Shown: in pieces, positions 18,216-26,401 of the stretch
Layout: every line of letters begins with the position of its first letter
How positions within the stretch are numbered: the first letter of the stretch is position 1
Position numbers and translations under genes: made by a program
Assembly: GCA_902491625.1 (NCBI GenBank)
Contig: CABUIO010000010.1
Coordinates: 1-64,000 of the forward strand
Source: an uncultured Porphyromonadaceae bacterium
Lineage (GTDB): Bacteria; Bacteroidota; Bacteroidia; Bacteroidales; Muribaculaceae
Reading direction: 5' to 3'
DNA length: 64,000 bases
Notes under the pieces: generated by a model
Told to the model about the DNA's origin: nothing
Seen by the model: only the letters and a program-made list of their open reading frames with translations
The model's database searches: none

Positions 18216-19180
18216 TGCAGACGGAGAAACGATTTGTCGGACTACCTCCGGCGCGACAGGCATACATCTGCTTCGCCGGACTCGTCGTGTGGCTCGCTGT
18301 CACGGCACTATTCGTCGGGCTGCGTGCCGAACACTTCTTCCTCGCCCTGCTTGTCGCCGCTCTATTCCTGACGTCACCCTACACACGGCGTCTGGCCGTG
18401 GCCATGCTGCCATTTCTCATCTTCGGCATCAGCTACGACTGGATGAACATCGTCCCCAACTATGAGGTCAACACAGTCGACACCTCCGGCATCTACAATG
18501 CGGAAAAGAGCTTTTTCGGCATCGAGACCGCGCAGTGGGGACTGCTGACACCCAACGAGTTTTTCGGCCATCACACCTCGCCGCTGTGCGACATCATGGC
18601 CGGACTGTTCTATCTCTGCTGGGTGCCCGTGCCGATCATCTTCGGACTGTGGCTCTATTTCCACAATCAGACTTCGGAGTATCTGCACTTCGCGCTCGTG
18701 TTCCTATTCGTCAACCTCTTAGGCTTCGCCGTCTACTATATCCATCCGGCGGCTCCGCCATGGTACGTGGCTCTCCACGGCTTCGAGGCCGTGCCCGGGA
18801 CACCCGGCGACGTTGCCGGACTCGGCGCCTTCGACCGCATGACCGGCACCGGAATATTTCAGGCGCTCTACGGCCGCAACGCCAACGTCTTCGCCGCCGT
18901 CCCCTCACTTCATTCGGCCTACACTCTGATCGCCTTCATCTACTCGCTGCGCTCGCGCAGTCCGCTGTCATGGCGCATAGCCCTGGCAGTCATCACTCTC
19001 GGCATCTGGGCCACAGCCGTCTACACCGGCCACCACTACCTCATCGACGTCCTCTCCGGCATCCTGACGGCGCTTGTCGGCTATGCCCTTTTCGAATGGG
19101 GACTGATGCGCATCCCCGCGTTCAGACGCTTCATGGAACGCTACGCCGCCTTTATCACCTTCAAACAGAACAATGGATAA
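18212..19180 (+). CDS. PAP2-superfamily / AUR1-like inositol phosphorylceramide synthase candidate
   Basis: 322 residues, polytopic. The PAP2 signature is split between PSLHSA (His234) and TGHHYLIDVLSG (His274/His275, Asp279). Upstream is HPAAPPWY (about 178-185), a block reminiscent of fungal AUR1 and bacterial inositol phosphorylceramide synthases. Such enzymes move inositol phosphate from phosphatidylinositol to ceramide on the outer face of the membrane. It overlaps the preceding gene by 4 bp and the next by 8 bp. A generic lipid phosphatase is the alternative, but the APPWY block and neighbours argue against it. Confidence 0.75.
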   Translation: MMQTEKRFVGLPPARQAYICFAGLVVWLAVTALFVGLRAEHFFLALLVAALFLTSPYTRRLAVAMLPFLIFGISYDWMNIVPNYEVNTVDTSGIYNAEKSFFGIETAQWGLLTPNEFFGHHTSPLCDIMAGLFYLCWVPVPIIFGLWLYFHNQTSEYLHFALVFLFVNLLGFAVYYIHPAAPPWYVALHGFEAVPGTPGDVAGLGAFDRMTGTGIFQALYGRNANVFAAVPSLHSAYTLIAFIYSLRSRSPLSWRIALAVITLGIWATAVYTGHHYLIDVLSGILTALVGYALFEWGLMRIPAFRRFMERYAAFITFKQNNG

Positions 19181-20096
19181 CAACACCACATTATATTCCG
19201 ACTGTCCGCGTGCCGAGCACGACAAGGCATACTACGACGAACTTTACAAGCAATATCACGTGCATCCCGAAGTCCTCACGGCCGACGAGATCATGAAGAT
19301 GGTGCCGCAGCTGCAGGGCCACCGTAAGCTCGTCGTTCGCCTGATGCACTGGCTTCAGGTGGACAGGGTCAACAAGGTGCACGCCTCCCATTGCCACACT
19401 CCCGGCCCGGAATTCGTGAGATGTCTGCTCTTCGAGAGCTTCCACAACTCGCTGCGCATCGACAACGAGAAGGTACTCGCAGAAATGCCGAAAGGCGCGT
19501 TCATCACCGTAAGCAATCATCCTCTCGGCGCACTCGACGGCATCATGCTGATATACCTCGTCACGCGCTACCGTCCGAAATTCAAGGTGATGGTCAACAT
19601 GATCCTCAACCATATCAGCGCCATGCGACCCAACTTCATCGACGTCGACGCATGGGCCTCGGACAATCCCGACCGCCGCAAGGTGTCGATGCTCGGCATA
19701 CGCAGTGTATTCCGACAACTTAATGAGGGGGAACCTGTAGGCTTCTTCCCCGCCGGAGCCATGTCGAAGACCAACTGGAAAAACGAGCTTGAGGACCGCG
19801 AATGGCAGAAGTCGGTACTTGAAATAATCTACCGCGCCAAAGTGCCGGTGGTGCCGATCTACTTCCACGACCGCAATTCCTGGGTGTGCGACCTTTTAGG
19901 CCACATTTTCTGGCAGGGACGATCCCTGCTCCTTCCGCGCCAGGTGTTCCGCAAGAACGGCAAGATGCTGCATGTCAGCATCGGCGATCCGATCTCACCC
20001 GAGGAACAGCGCCTCCATGGCGACACACCCGAAACTCTCGGCAAGTACTTAAGAGAAAAGACCTATGAGCTACGAAAAAAATATTCCCGAAAATAA
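19173..20096 (+). CDS. lysophospholipid acyltransferase-family protein (PlsC-like)
   Basis: 307 residues. The acyltransferase core has SNHPLGALDG (His116, Asp122) and GFFPAGAMS as the substrate-binding block. The catalytic pair is spaced His-x5-Asp rather than the classic His-x4-Asp. An N-terminal extension of about 85 residues precedes the core. The family transfers acyl groups to glycerophosphate, lyso-lipids, ornithine or amino lipids. It overlaps the PAP2 gene by 8 bp and the second CDP-alcohol enzyme by 32 bp, which implies tight coupling with both. Its acceptor in this pathway is unknown. Confidence 0.8.
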   Translation: MDNNTTLYSDCPRAEHDKAYYDELYKQYHVHPEVLTADEIMKMVPQLQGHRKLVVRLMHWLQVDRVNKVHASHCHTPGPEFVRCLLFESFHNSLRIDNEKVLAEMPKGAFITVSNHPLGALDGIMLIYLVTRYRPKFKVMVNMILNHISAMRPNFIDVDAWASDNPDRRKVSMLGIRSVFRQLNEGEPVGFFPAGAMSKTNWKNELEDREWQKSVLEIIYRAKVPVVPIYFHDRNSWVCDLLGHIFWQGRSLLLPRQVFRKNGKMLHVSIGDPISPEEQRLHGDTPETLGKYLREKTYELRKKYSRK

Positions 20097-21126
20097 TCCC
20101 GGCTCCAAGACATTGAAATCGCGCATACGTCATATCAGGGAAAGCTACCGCGCGACACTCAAGTCTTCGGACACCGAGGAGACTTTCGACCTGATGTTCT
20201 ACCGCCCCATCGGCTTTCTGTGGGCGCTGCTCTGCCGCAAACTCGGCATCACGCCCAACGTCATCACCATCGCTTCTATCTTCCTCGGCGTCGGCGCCGG
20301 CGTGTTGTTTTATTTCCAGCCTCTGTGGATCAACATCATCGGTATGCTCCTGCTTATGTGGGCAGACGCGTTCGACAGCGCCGACGGACAGCTCGCACGC
20401 ATGACGCATAAGTATTCGCGCATCGGCCGCATTCTCGACGGACTAAGCGGCGACCTCTGGTTCTTCGCCATATACGTCGCCATCTGTATCCGAGAGGTCC
20501 ACAGCTCCGAGTTCTTTATGGATCACAACTGGGCTATCTGGGTGATTGCCGTAGCTGCCGGATTCTGCCATGCCGTGCAGGCAGCGCAGGCCGACTACTA
20601 CCGTCAGTTCCATCTCTTCTTTCTCAAAGGGAAGGAAGGAAGCGAACTCGATTCCTCGAAACCGCTCGCCGATAAATTCGCAACACTTTCGTGGAAGAGG
20701 AATTTCATGTCAAAGTTCGTGCTGATGTTCTACCTCAACTATACGCGCAGCCAGGAGAAACGGACTCCTGCGATGCAGCGCCTCCGCGCGCGTCTCCGCG
20801 AGGTATATCCCGACGGCAACATCCCGAAATCCTTCCGCATGGCGTTCCGCAGCAAGAGTCTGCCGCTGATGAAATACACCAACATTCTCAGTTTCAACAC
20901 ACGCTGCTTCGCCCTCTTTGCCGCCCTCTTCGCACGTATGCCGTGGCTTTACTTCGCCTTTGAACTTACTGTGCTCAACATCCTTCTTCTCTACATGATG
21001 TGGCGCCACGAACGCATCTGCCGCCATTTCACAAAAGCGCTGGAGAATTCCTCGGCTTTTCCAGCCGACAGCGAAGAACCGAAGAGAACAAATAAAGTGT
21101 CTGTTCCGTTTTACAATTACACATAA
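20065..21126 (+). CDS. second CDP-alcohol phosphotransferase with shifted last Asp
   Basis: 353 residues, polytopic, with a 45-residue charged N-terminus. The catalytic region reads DSADGQLAR through GRILDGLSGD: Asp104, Asp107, Gly108, Ala111, Arg112, Gly121 and Asp125 fit the family, but the position expected to hold the catalytic base (129) is Gly and an Asp follows at 130. About 150 extra C-terminal residues include a basic stretch and two more membrane segments. It is clearly a different enzyme from the one at 17505. It may attach a second head group, or build a lipid from the activated product of the nucleotidyltransferase at 14781. Codon use is like its neighbours. Confidence 0.75.
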   Translation: MSYEKNIPENNPGSKTLKSRIRHIRESYRATLKSSDTEETFDLMFYRPIGFLWALLCRKLGITPNVITIASIFLGVGAGVLFYFQPLWINIIGMLLLMWADAFDSADGQLARMTHKYSRIGRILDGLSGDLWFFAIYVAICIREVHSSEFFMDHNWAIWVIAVAAGFCHAVQAAQADYYRQFHLFFLKGKEGSELDSSKPLADKFATLSWKRNFMSKFVLMFYLNYTRSQEKRTPAMQRLRARLREVYPDGNIPKSFRMAFRSKSLPLMKYTNILSFNTRCFALFAALFARMPWLYFAFELTVLNILLLYMMWRHERICRHFTKALENSSAFPADSEEPKRTNKVSVPFYNYT

Positions 21127-21137
21127 ATAGTAATACC

Positions 21138-21956
21138 ATGCCAACTATTGATCTCTCAAAAGTAAAAGGGATAATATTCGACTACGGAGGCACACTCGAC
21201 ACCGGCGGCGACCACTGGAGCTACGTCATCGAGGATGCTTACCGCAAGGCCGGAGTCTTCATCGACCGCGACGCCTTCCGCGACGCCTACGTGTTCGGGG
21301 AGCGCGAACTCGCCCGCACACTCCACATACTTCCGCATCACACCTTCGCTGACCTTATGTCAATAAAGATCAAGATCGAGATGGAGGAACTCGCCGCGGG
21401 CAACGTCGTGCCTTCGGATTTAGTCGAGACCAAGGCGCCCCTGATCGCTGACCTCTGCTATAAGGCGGCGAAAGAGAGCGTCGAAAAAGCCAAGCCTGTA
21501 CTCAAGGAATTGTCGAAGCGTTACAGTCTCGTGCTCGTAAGCAATTTTTACGGCAATATCGCTGCAGTGCTCAAGGATTTCGGCATTGACGGCTATTTCA
21601 GCAAAATCGTGGAAAGCGCCGTCGTAGGTGTCCGCAAACCGGATCCCCGCATCTTCGAGCTCGGAGCGGAGGCAATGGGTCTCAAACCGGAAGAAACCCT
21701 TGTCATCGGCGACAGCTACCGCAAGGATATTGTGCCGGCGGAAAAAGCGGGCGCTCAGGTTCTCTGGATCAAGGGACGCGGCTGGACTCCGGAAGAGGAC
21801 GCGCAGCTCCACCCCAACATCATCTCCCGCCTCCACGATGTGCTGGAGCTTGTCGCAGGCAGCGAACCGGACCTGAAATCAGTCGACGCAGCCGACGTCG
21901 ATCCATTGTCGGATGCCATTCAGATAGAGGAGTCGTCGAGTCTCAAGCCTGATTAA
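21138..21956 (+). CDS. HAD-superfamily hydrolase
   Basis: 272 residues. Motif I is FDYGGTLDT with Asp15 as nucleophile; the usual second Asp at +2 is Gly17. Motif II Ser/Asn lies in LVSNFYG, motif III Lys in VRKPDPRIF and motif IV Asp in VIGDSYRKDI. The C-terminal 40 residues are acidic and probably disordered. HADs with DxGx at motif I exist as sugar-phosphate phosphatases (YihX-type). As the last gene of the packed run, dephosphorylation of a head-group precursor such as inositol phosphate is a fair guess, not established. Confidence 0.8.
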   Translation: MPTIDLSKVKGIIFDYGGTLDTGGDHWSYVIEDAYRKAGVFIDRDAFRDAYVFGERELARTLHILPHHTFADLMSIKIKIEMEELAAGNVVPSDLVETKAPLIADLCYKAAKESVEKAKPVLKELSKRYSLVLVSNFYGNIAAVLKDFGIDGYFSKIVESAVVGVRKPDPRIFELGAEAMGLKPEETLVIGDSYRKDIVPAEKAGAQVLWIKGRGWTPEEDAQLHPNIISRLHDVLELVAGSEPDLKSVDAADVDPLSDAIQIEESSSLKPD

Positions 21957-22067
21957 TTAATTTTAACACACAGACACAGACATCGGGTAATTTTAACTAA
22001 TTTTTACCATTATAAGCTTTTTTAACTAAAATCACAGTTTTAAGCCTTTAGATTTAGATTAAAAAAC

Positions 22068-22098
22068 TTTCACACTTATAAAATTTAGCCTAATTTTA
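22068..22098 (+). promoter_or_regulatory. probable promoter of the MIPS gene
   Basis: TTTC (22068-22071) and TAATTTTA (22091-22098) are 19 bp apart, each one base from consensus. The 241-bp gap 21957-22197 is AT-rich, unlike the compact run before it, which suggests MIPS is expressed separately. A stem-loop (22098-22141) follows at once. Confidence 0.45.
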
Positions 22099-22141
22099 CG
22101 CCGCTATTCCCGAAAGGAACCATCCTGCGGGAAGGCGGCGT
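22098..22141. other. stem-loop upstream of MIPS
   Basis: ACGCCGC (22098-22104) pairs with GCGGCGT (22135-22141) and TTCCCG (22107-22112) with CGGGAA (22128-22133), giving 13 base pairs with a small bulge and a 15-nt loop. It could end the upstream operon or, if initiation is further upstream, form part of the MIPS leader. Confidence 0.45.
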
Positions 22142-22197
22142 CGCCGTAGGGCGCGCCCAAATCATTGAAATATAAACATTTATTACCGATATCTATT

Positions 22198-23526
22198 ATG
22201 GCAGAAAGCAAAGTACGCAAACCTAACGGCAAATTAGGTGTGCTCGTAGTAGGACTTGGAGCAGTGGCCTCCACATTCATGACAGGTGTGCTCATGGCAC
22301 GCAAGGGTCTGGCAAAGCCTGTCGGCTCTATGACTCAGTATGACAAAATACGAGTCGGCCGCGGAAAAGACAAAAAATATCTTCACTATAAAGATATTGT
22401 GCCTCTGGCAGATCTCAATGACATCGTGTTCGGCGCATGGGACGTTTATCCCGCCAACGCCTACGAGTCTGCAATCAACTGCGAGGTGCTTAAGGAGAAG
22501 GACATCGAGCCTGTGAAGGATGAGCTTGCAGCTATCAAACCCATGAAGGCCGCTTTCGACAAGAACTATGCAAAGCGTCTTGAAGGCAACAACACCAAGG
22601 GTGACATCACACGCTGGGAAATGGTCGAGCAGCTCCGTGAGGACATCCGCAACTTCAAAAAAGAGACAGGCGTAGAGCGCGTGGTTGTGCTCTGGGCAGC
22701 TTCCACCGAGGTTTATGTACCCGTTGATGAGAAGACCCACGGCACACTCGAAGCCCTTGAGGCCGCAATGAAGGCTGACGACAAGGAGCATGTCGCTCCC
22801 TCGATGTGCTACGCTTACGCAGCTCTCAAGGAAGGCGCACCCTTCATCATGGGCGCTCCCAACACAACCGTCGACATCCCCGCAATGTGGGAGCTCGCCG
22901 AGCAGACAAAACTCCCCATCGCCGGCAAGGACTTCAAGACCGGCCAGACTCTTGTGAAGTCAGGCTTCGCTCCCATCATCGCCACACGCTGCCTCGGTCT
23001 CAACGGATGGTTCTCCACAAACATTCTCGGCAACCGCGACGGCCTCGTGCTTGACGAGCCCGCAAACTTCCGCACCAAGGAGGTCAGCAAGCTCTCCACA
23101 CTCGAGTCAATTCTCGTACCCGAGGAGCAGCCCGATCTCTACGGCCACGGCAACGACGAGGACACACAGTACTACCACAAGGTCCGCATCAACTACTATC
23201 CTCCCCGCAACGACAACAAGGAGGGATGGGACAACATCGACATCTTCGGATGGATGGGCTATCCCATGCAGATCAAGATCAACTTCCTCTGCCGCGACTC
23301 GATCCTCGCCGCTCCTCTTTGCCTTGACCTCGTGCTCCTGAGCGACCTCGCCGCACGCGACGGACGCTACGGCATCCAGCGCTTCCTGAGCTTCTTCCTC
23401 AAGAGCCCGATGCATGACTACACAGAGGATGAAATCCCCGTCAACCACCTCTTCCAGCAGTACACCATGCTGAAGAACGCCATCCGCGAGATGGGCGGCT
23501 ACGAAGCCGACGAAGAGATCGACTGA
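22198..23526 (+). CDS. myo-inositol-1-phosphate synthase
   Basis: 442 residues from ATG 22198 (MAESKVRKPNGK). The enzyme converts glucose 6-phosphate to inositol phosphate with NAD. Family blocks: the NAD loop LVVGLGAVASTFMTG near the N-terminus, VLWAASTEVYVP, FIMGAPNTTVDIP, the active-site region AGKDFKTGQT, and NILGNRDGLVL. Length suits the prokaryotic INO1 branch found in Bacteroides. It supplies the head group for the lipid genes upstream. A rho-independent terminator follows. Confidence 0.95.
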   Translation: MAESKVRKPNGKLGVLVVGLGAVASTFMTGVLMARKGLAKPVGSMTQYDKIRVGRGKDKKYLHYKDIVPLADLNDIVFGAWDVYPANAYESAINCEVLKEKDIEPVKDELAAIKPMKAAFDKNYAKRLEGNNTKGDITRWEMVEQLREDIRNFKKETGVERVVVLWAASTEVYVPVDEKTHGTLEALEAAMKADDKEHVAPSMCYAYAALKEGAPFIMGAPNTTVDIPAMWELAEQTKLPIAGKDFKTGQTLVKSGFAPIIATRCLGLNGWFSTNILGNRDGLVLDEPANFRTKEVSKLSTLESILVPEEQPDLYGHGNDEDTQYYHKVRINYYPPRNDNKEGWDNIDIFGWMGYPMQIKINFLCRDSILAAPLCLDLVLLSDLAARDGRYGIQRFLSFFLKSPMHDYTEDEIPVNHLFQQYTMLKNAIREMGGYEADEEID

Positions 23527-23536
23527 TCAAAACCTT

Positions 23537-23593
23537 AAAAAATATAGAAGCGTGCCTCACATCTGACTGCGGGGCACGCTTCTATATTTTTTT
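23537..23593 (+). terminator. rho-independent terminator after MIPS
   Basis: A 20-bp stem includes TATAGAAGCGTGCC and its complement GGCACGCTTCTATA; the loop is 16 nt and the 3' arm ends in a run of seven T. Left arm 23537-23556, right arm 23573-23593. Confidence 0.9.
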
Positions 23594-23918
23594 AGAGGTC
23601 GTTTAATAATGCTTGTTAACGACAGGGGCGAGAATTTTGGAGCGGATTTATTCCTGAGTTGAAGGAGCATAGCGGGCTATGTGACTGAAACGAAGGGATA
23701 AAGACGCCCAAAAGTCTCAGAACATCCCTTGAAATCAGAAGATACATCAGTAATACAAGACTCTTAAGAAATTTAAGAATTGCCTTATCATGGTGTCTTT
23801 TATGTTAATGCGCGTTTATTCGTCGGTCATTATGCCCGCATAACTCCCTCCTCATAAACAGCACCTTAATCATAAAATACACCACCCTGTCATTAACAAT
23901 GATTATTAAACGACCTCT
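23594..23918. repeat. inverted-repeat intergenic element C
   Basis: A 325-bp segment with imperfect 34-bp inverted ends: left AGAGGTCGTTTAATAATG onward (23594-23627), right the complement at 23885-23918, about 31 of 34 positions matching. Inside are GGAGCATAGCGGGCTATG then TGACTGAAAC (23667-23694), shared with element A, and TCGGTCATTATGCCCGCATA (23823-23842), shared with element B. It fills the gap between the MIPS terminator and a convergent small gene. No coding potential is seen. Confidence 0.65.
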
Positions 23919-23937
23919 TAATCAGAGAAACAAAAGG

Positions 23938-24465
23938 TCAATATCCTGCGGCATCCCATAATATCTCGAAAAACCGCCGGGCGGAATCGTCGGAGTATTT
24001 CAGATTGTTGCGTGTGAGTCCCTTTGAATCGTCCTTCTTTGTGAAGAATCTCGTCAAAACGCCGACCCTCGAACCGACATATTCATTATTCCGCGTCCAT
24101 CCGGCCATGACCGGATACATATCGGCTCTTTCAAGAGAAGGCATCAAAGCTTTCATTACGGCAGCATGACCTTCCCAGTCAGGTTCTTTGACAACGACAC
24201 ATTCGACATCGTCCAGACCGAAGTCGTTAAGGTACTTGTTCACAAACCAGACGAATCTCTTGGATGCACCGGCATCGCCGAAATTGATGACAAGGATCAA
24301 AGGCTTGTCAGTTTTCTTGACGTACGATCCGTCATTCTGACGGTTGAAATATGTCTTAAGAAAAGGGTCAAGTCCGTCGATTTCGCTGTATCTTTTCTCG
24401 TATTTATCCGAGAAAGCCGGAAGCATTGACATCATGAAGACCACAAGCAAAATAAATCTTTTCAT
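23938..24465 (-). CDS. small exported protein of unknown function
   Basis: 175 residues with a signal peptide (about 1-19, MKRFILLVVFMMSMLPAFS). The mature part includes a hydrophobic strand LILVINFGDAGAS and is otherwise rich in charged residues; the Gly/Asn-rich strand recalls a thioredoxin-like or nucleotide-binding beta strand but no active-site motif is present. I do not recognise the family. It has its own consensus promoter (24501-24531) and a terminator upstream that separates it from the sigma-factor gene. GC content is lower than in the neighbouring operons. Confidence 0.7.
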   Translation of the reverse strand: MKRFILLVVFMMSMLPAFSDKYEKRYSEIDGLDPFLKTYFNRQNDGSYVKKTDKPLILVINFGDAGASKRFVWFVNKYLNDFGLDDVECVVVKEPDWEGHAAVMKALMPSLERADMYPVMAGWTRNNEYVGSRVGVLTRFFTKKDDSKGLTRNNLKYSDDSARRFFEILWDAAGY

Positions 24466-24500
24466 AAATGCAATGAGTTAACAGAGTGAATTATACACGG

Positions 24501-24531
24501 CAAAGATATGCAATTTAGTCGACAAGGCAAA
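24501..24531 (-). promoter_or_regulatory. consensus promoter of the small exported protein gene
   Basis: On the minus strand TTTG (24531-24528), 19 bp, then TATCTTTG (24508-24501). This is a perfect match to the Bacteroidota consensus; the leader is about 30 nt. Confidence 0.75.
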
Positions 24532-24535
24532 AAAT

Positions 24536-24576
24536 AAAAAAAATTCGGACGCGAAATTTGCGTCCGAATTCTTTTT
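24536..24576. terminator. bidirectional rho-independent terminator
   Basis: AATTCGGACGC (24542-24552) and its complement (24560-24570) enclose a 7-nt loop, with an A-run on the left and T-run on the right. It ends the sigma-factor gene on the minus strand. Confidence 0.8.
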
Positions 24577-24691
24577 TGGGGGCTCTCTTTGGATTGCGCG
24601 GTCAAATGCTACGGCTATGGTGAAAACCGCCAAACCTTGACTTGAAGTCGTGAGAGTAAAAATTGGTGTCGGCCATGCCGACTGAATGGCA

Positions 24692-25198
24692 TCAATGCAG
24701 ACGATAGTCCTTGAGCATTGTCTGAAGACGCTGGCGGGCGAAGAAGATGCGGCTCTTCACTGTACCTACAGGCAGATTCATCTTTTCTGCGATCTCGCTG
24801 TATTTATAGCCTGCGACATGCATCGTAAACGGAATTCTGTAGCCGTCGCTGAAAGAGTTGATAGCCTCGCCGATCTCGCGGGTGGCGTAGCTGCCCTCGG
24901 GAGTGTCGAAACCGGAATCCTGCGCGAGATTCAGGCGATATAGATCCTGCGACTGATCCACAACAGTCGCGCAACGGGCCTGACGACGGTAGTTGTTGAT
25001 GAAGATATTGCGCATGATTGTGAAAACCCAGCCCTTGAAGTTGGTGTTCTCTGTGAATTTCTCCTCATTGTCAAGCACCTTGAGAGTCGTGTCCTGCAAA
25101 AGATCCTCAGCCTCCTCACGATTGTGAGTAAGCTGTACAGCAAAACTCATCAGATTATTCTGGAGTCCTACGATGCGCTGTTTAAATGTCAATGCCAT
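24692..25198 (-). CDS. ECF-type RNA polymerase sigma factor (copy 1)
   Basis: 168 residues. Sigma region 2 (about 10-85) contains EEAEDLLQDTTLKVLDN and FKGWVFTIMRNIFINNYRR. Region 4 (about 115-165) contains YKYSEIAEKMNLPVGTVKSRIFFARQRL. It is closely similar to the sigma factor at 30626-31135. No anti-sigma gene or FecR-like partner is adjacent to either copy, so control of activity is not evident. It is divergent from divIC with 329 bp between. Confidence 0.9.
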   Translation of the reverse strand: MALTFKQRIVGLQNNLMSFAVQLTHNREEAEDLLQDTTLKVLDNEEKFTENTNFKGWVFTIMRNIFINNYRRQARCATVVDQSQDLYRLNLAQDSGFDTPEGSYATREIGEAINSFSDGYRIPFTMHVAGYKYSEIAEKMNLPVGTVKSRIFFARQRLQTMLKDYRLH

Positions 25199-25527
25199 AG
25201 CCGTGAAGTATTAGTTAGTGACTTTTATACACATATAACAACGTCCTATGGGAAAAGTTTGTGGAATTCTCACTTTTAACAATTACGCTTGTGTTTAATA
25301 ATTTTTTAGTTAAATCAATGGAATCAATTCTTAAAACGCCCCGAAAAGTATCATTATCCGACTGAAAATCCAACACTTCCAACCAATCGGAATATTCATG
25401 CCGACCTTAAAGAGCTACAGCCGCAAAGGACTGAAGACCGCAAAAATGGCGGTTAGCAATTTTTAAGAGTCATCAAAACGTAATTTATCAATTTTATAGC
25501 TAATTTTGCACATCTTTATATCATCAA
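25199..25527. other. divergent intergenic region, sigma factor / divIC
   Basis: The region is AT-rich, 329 bp. A -7 element TAATTTTG (25501-25508) serves divIC on the plus strand, about 20 nt before its ATG; the upstream TTTG box is not evident. I find no convincing promoter for the sigma factor on the minus strand, which may mean it uses an alternative sigma, perhaps its own. Confidence 0.5.
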
Positions 25528-25833
25528 ATGGGACGCAAAATCAAACGCATAAGCTGGTGGATCCGCCGTCGCTCCCACCTCCCGGTTATACTGCTCGGAG
25601 CCGGAGTCGTGAGTCTTCTCTTCTTCAACGAAGAGACTTCCACGGAAAAAGCCGACATGCTCAACGCGCAGATCGAAGATCTCAACGCGCAGATCCGTCA
25701 GGCCGACGATTCCACCAGATATTATATCGAGGCACGGCGCCAACTGCTCACAAATGCCGAGGAGCTTGAGCATGTGGCTCGCGAACAGTATGGTTTTCAG
25801 CTCCCGACGGAAGATGTCTATATCATAAAGTAG
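25528..25833 (+). CDS. DivIC/FtsB-type septum formation protein
   Basis: 101 residues: a short basic cytoplasmic tail, one membrane segment (about 20-37), then a coiled coil (about 40-75, heptads in TEKADMLNAQIEDLNAQIRQ) and the conserved end EHVAREQYGFQLPTEDVYII. These small bitopic proteins join FtsL and FtsQ in the divisome. The next gene starts 38 bp downstream. Confidence 0.88.
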   Translation: MGRKIKRISWWIRRRSHLPVILLGAGVVSLLFFNEETSTEKADMLNAQIEDLNAQIRQADDSTRYYIEARRQLLTNAEELEHVAREQYGFQLPTEDVYIIK

Positions 25834-25871
25834 CGGTCCGACCCGGACGGCTCACACAATGCTCAGCAACA

Positions 25872-26360
25872 ATGAAAAAGAACTTATCTGCCAATAGCGA
25901 CGACAACGCAAAAGCCATGCGCCGACGCAAGATAGCCGATTTTGTCGGCGGCGCCGGAATGATACTCATAGCCGCGGGACTGCTCGTGCCGCTCATCAAC
26001 ATATACGACGGCTCGCTGCTCCCGATCTGCAAGTGGGTTTTCACGGCCGGAGCGCTGATGTTCACCGGCGCTAAATCGGTGCGCACACTTCCTTCGACAG
26101 CAAGTTTCCGCCTCCGCCGGCTCAAAAGGCTGGAATTCTGGGCCGGAATCTGCTTCATCATCGCCTCTGGATTCTGGTTCTACAACGAGCATAAATTCGG
26201 CAACTCACCTTATGCCGGATCGCTTGCAATCATCCACGACACAATACTATTCACGCTCTCAGGTGCCGTGCTCCAGCTTCTGGCGGCGTGGCTGATCTAT
26301 TTCCGCGAGAGAAAAGAAGCCCGCGAGGCCGCAGGCGAGAAGCCCAAGAGTAAGAAATGA
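25872..26360 (+). CDS. four-segment membrane protein of unknown function
   Basis: 162 residues with a basic N-terminus, four predicted membrane segments (about 23-45, 52-68, 93-113, 122-147) and a Lys/Glu-rich C-terminal tail. I do not recognise a named domain. Lying between divIC and coaX on the same strand, it is probably cotranscribed with divIC. The orientation of basic residues suggests both ends are cytoplasmic. Confidence 0.7.
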   Translation: MKKNLSANSDDNAKAMRRRKIADFVGGAGMILIAAGLLVPLINIYDGSLLPICKWVFTAGALMFTGAKSVRTLPSTASFRLRRLKRLEFWAGICFIIASGFWFYNEHKFGNSPYAGSLAIIHDTILFTLSGAVLQLLAAWLIYFRERKEAREAAGEKPKSKK

Positions 26361-26366
26361 CAACTC

Positions 26367-26397
26367 TTTGACGTCACAGCCAAATTTCGTAACTTTG
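26367..26397 (+). promoter_or_regulatory. consensus promoter immediately before coaX
   Basis: TTTG (26367-26370), 19 bp, TAACTTTG (26390-26397): a perfect match. The only workable start codon of coaX, GTG 26402, is 5 nt beyond, so the message would be leaderless or nearly so. Confidence 0.75.
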
Positions 26398-26401
26398 CGT
26401 C

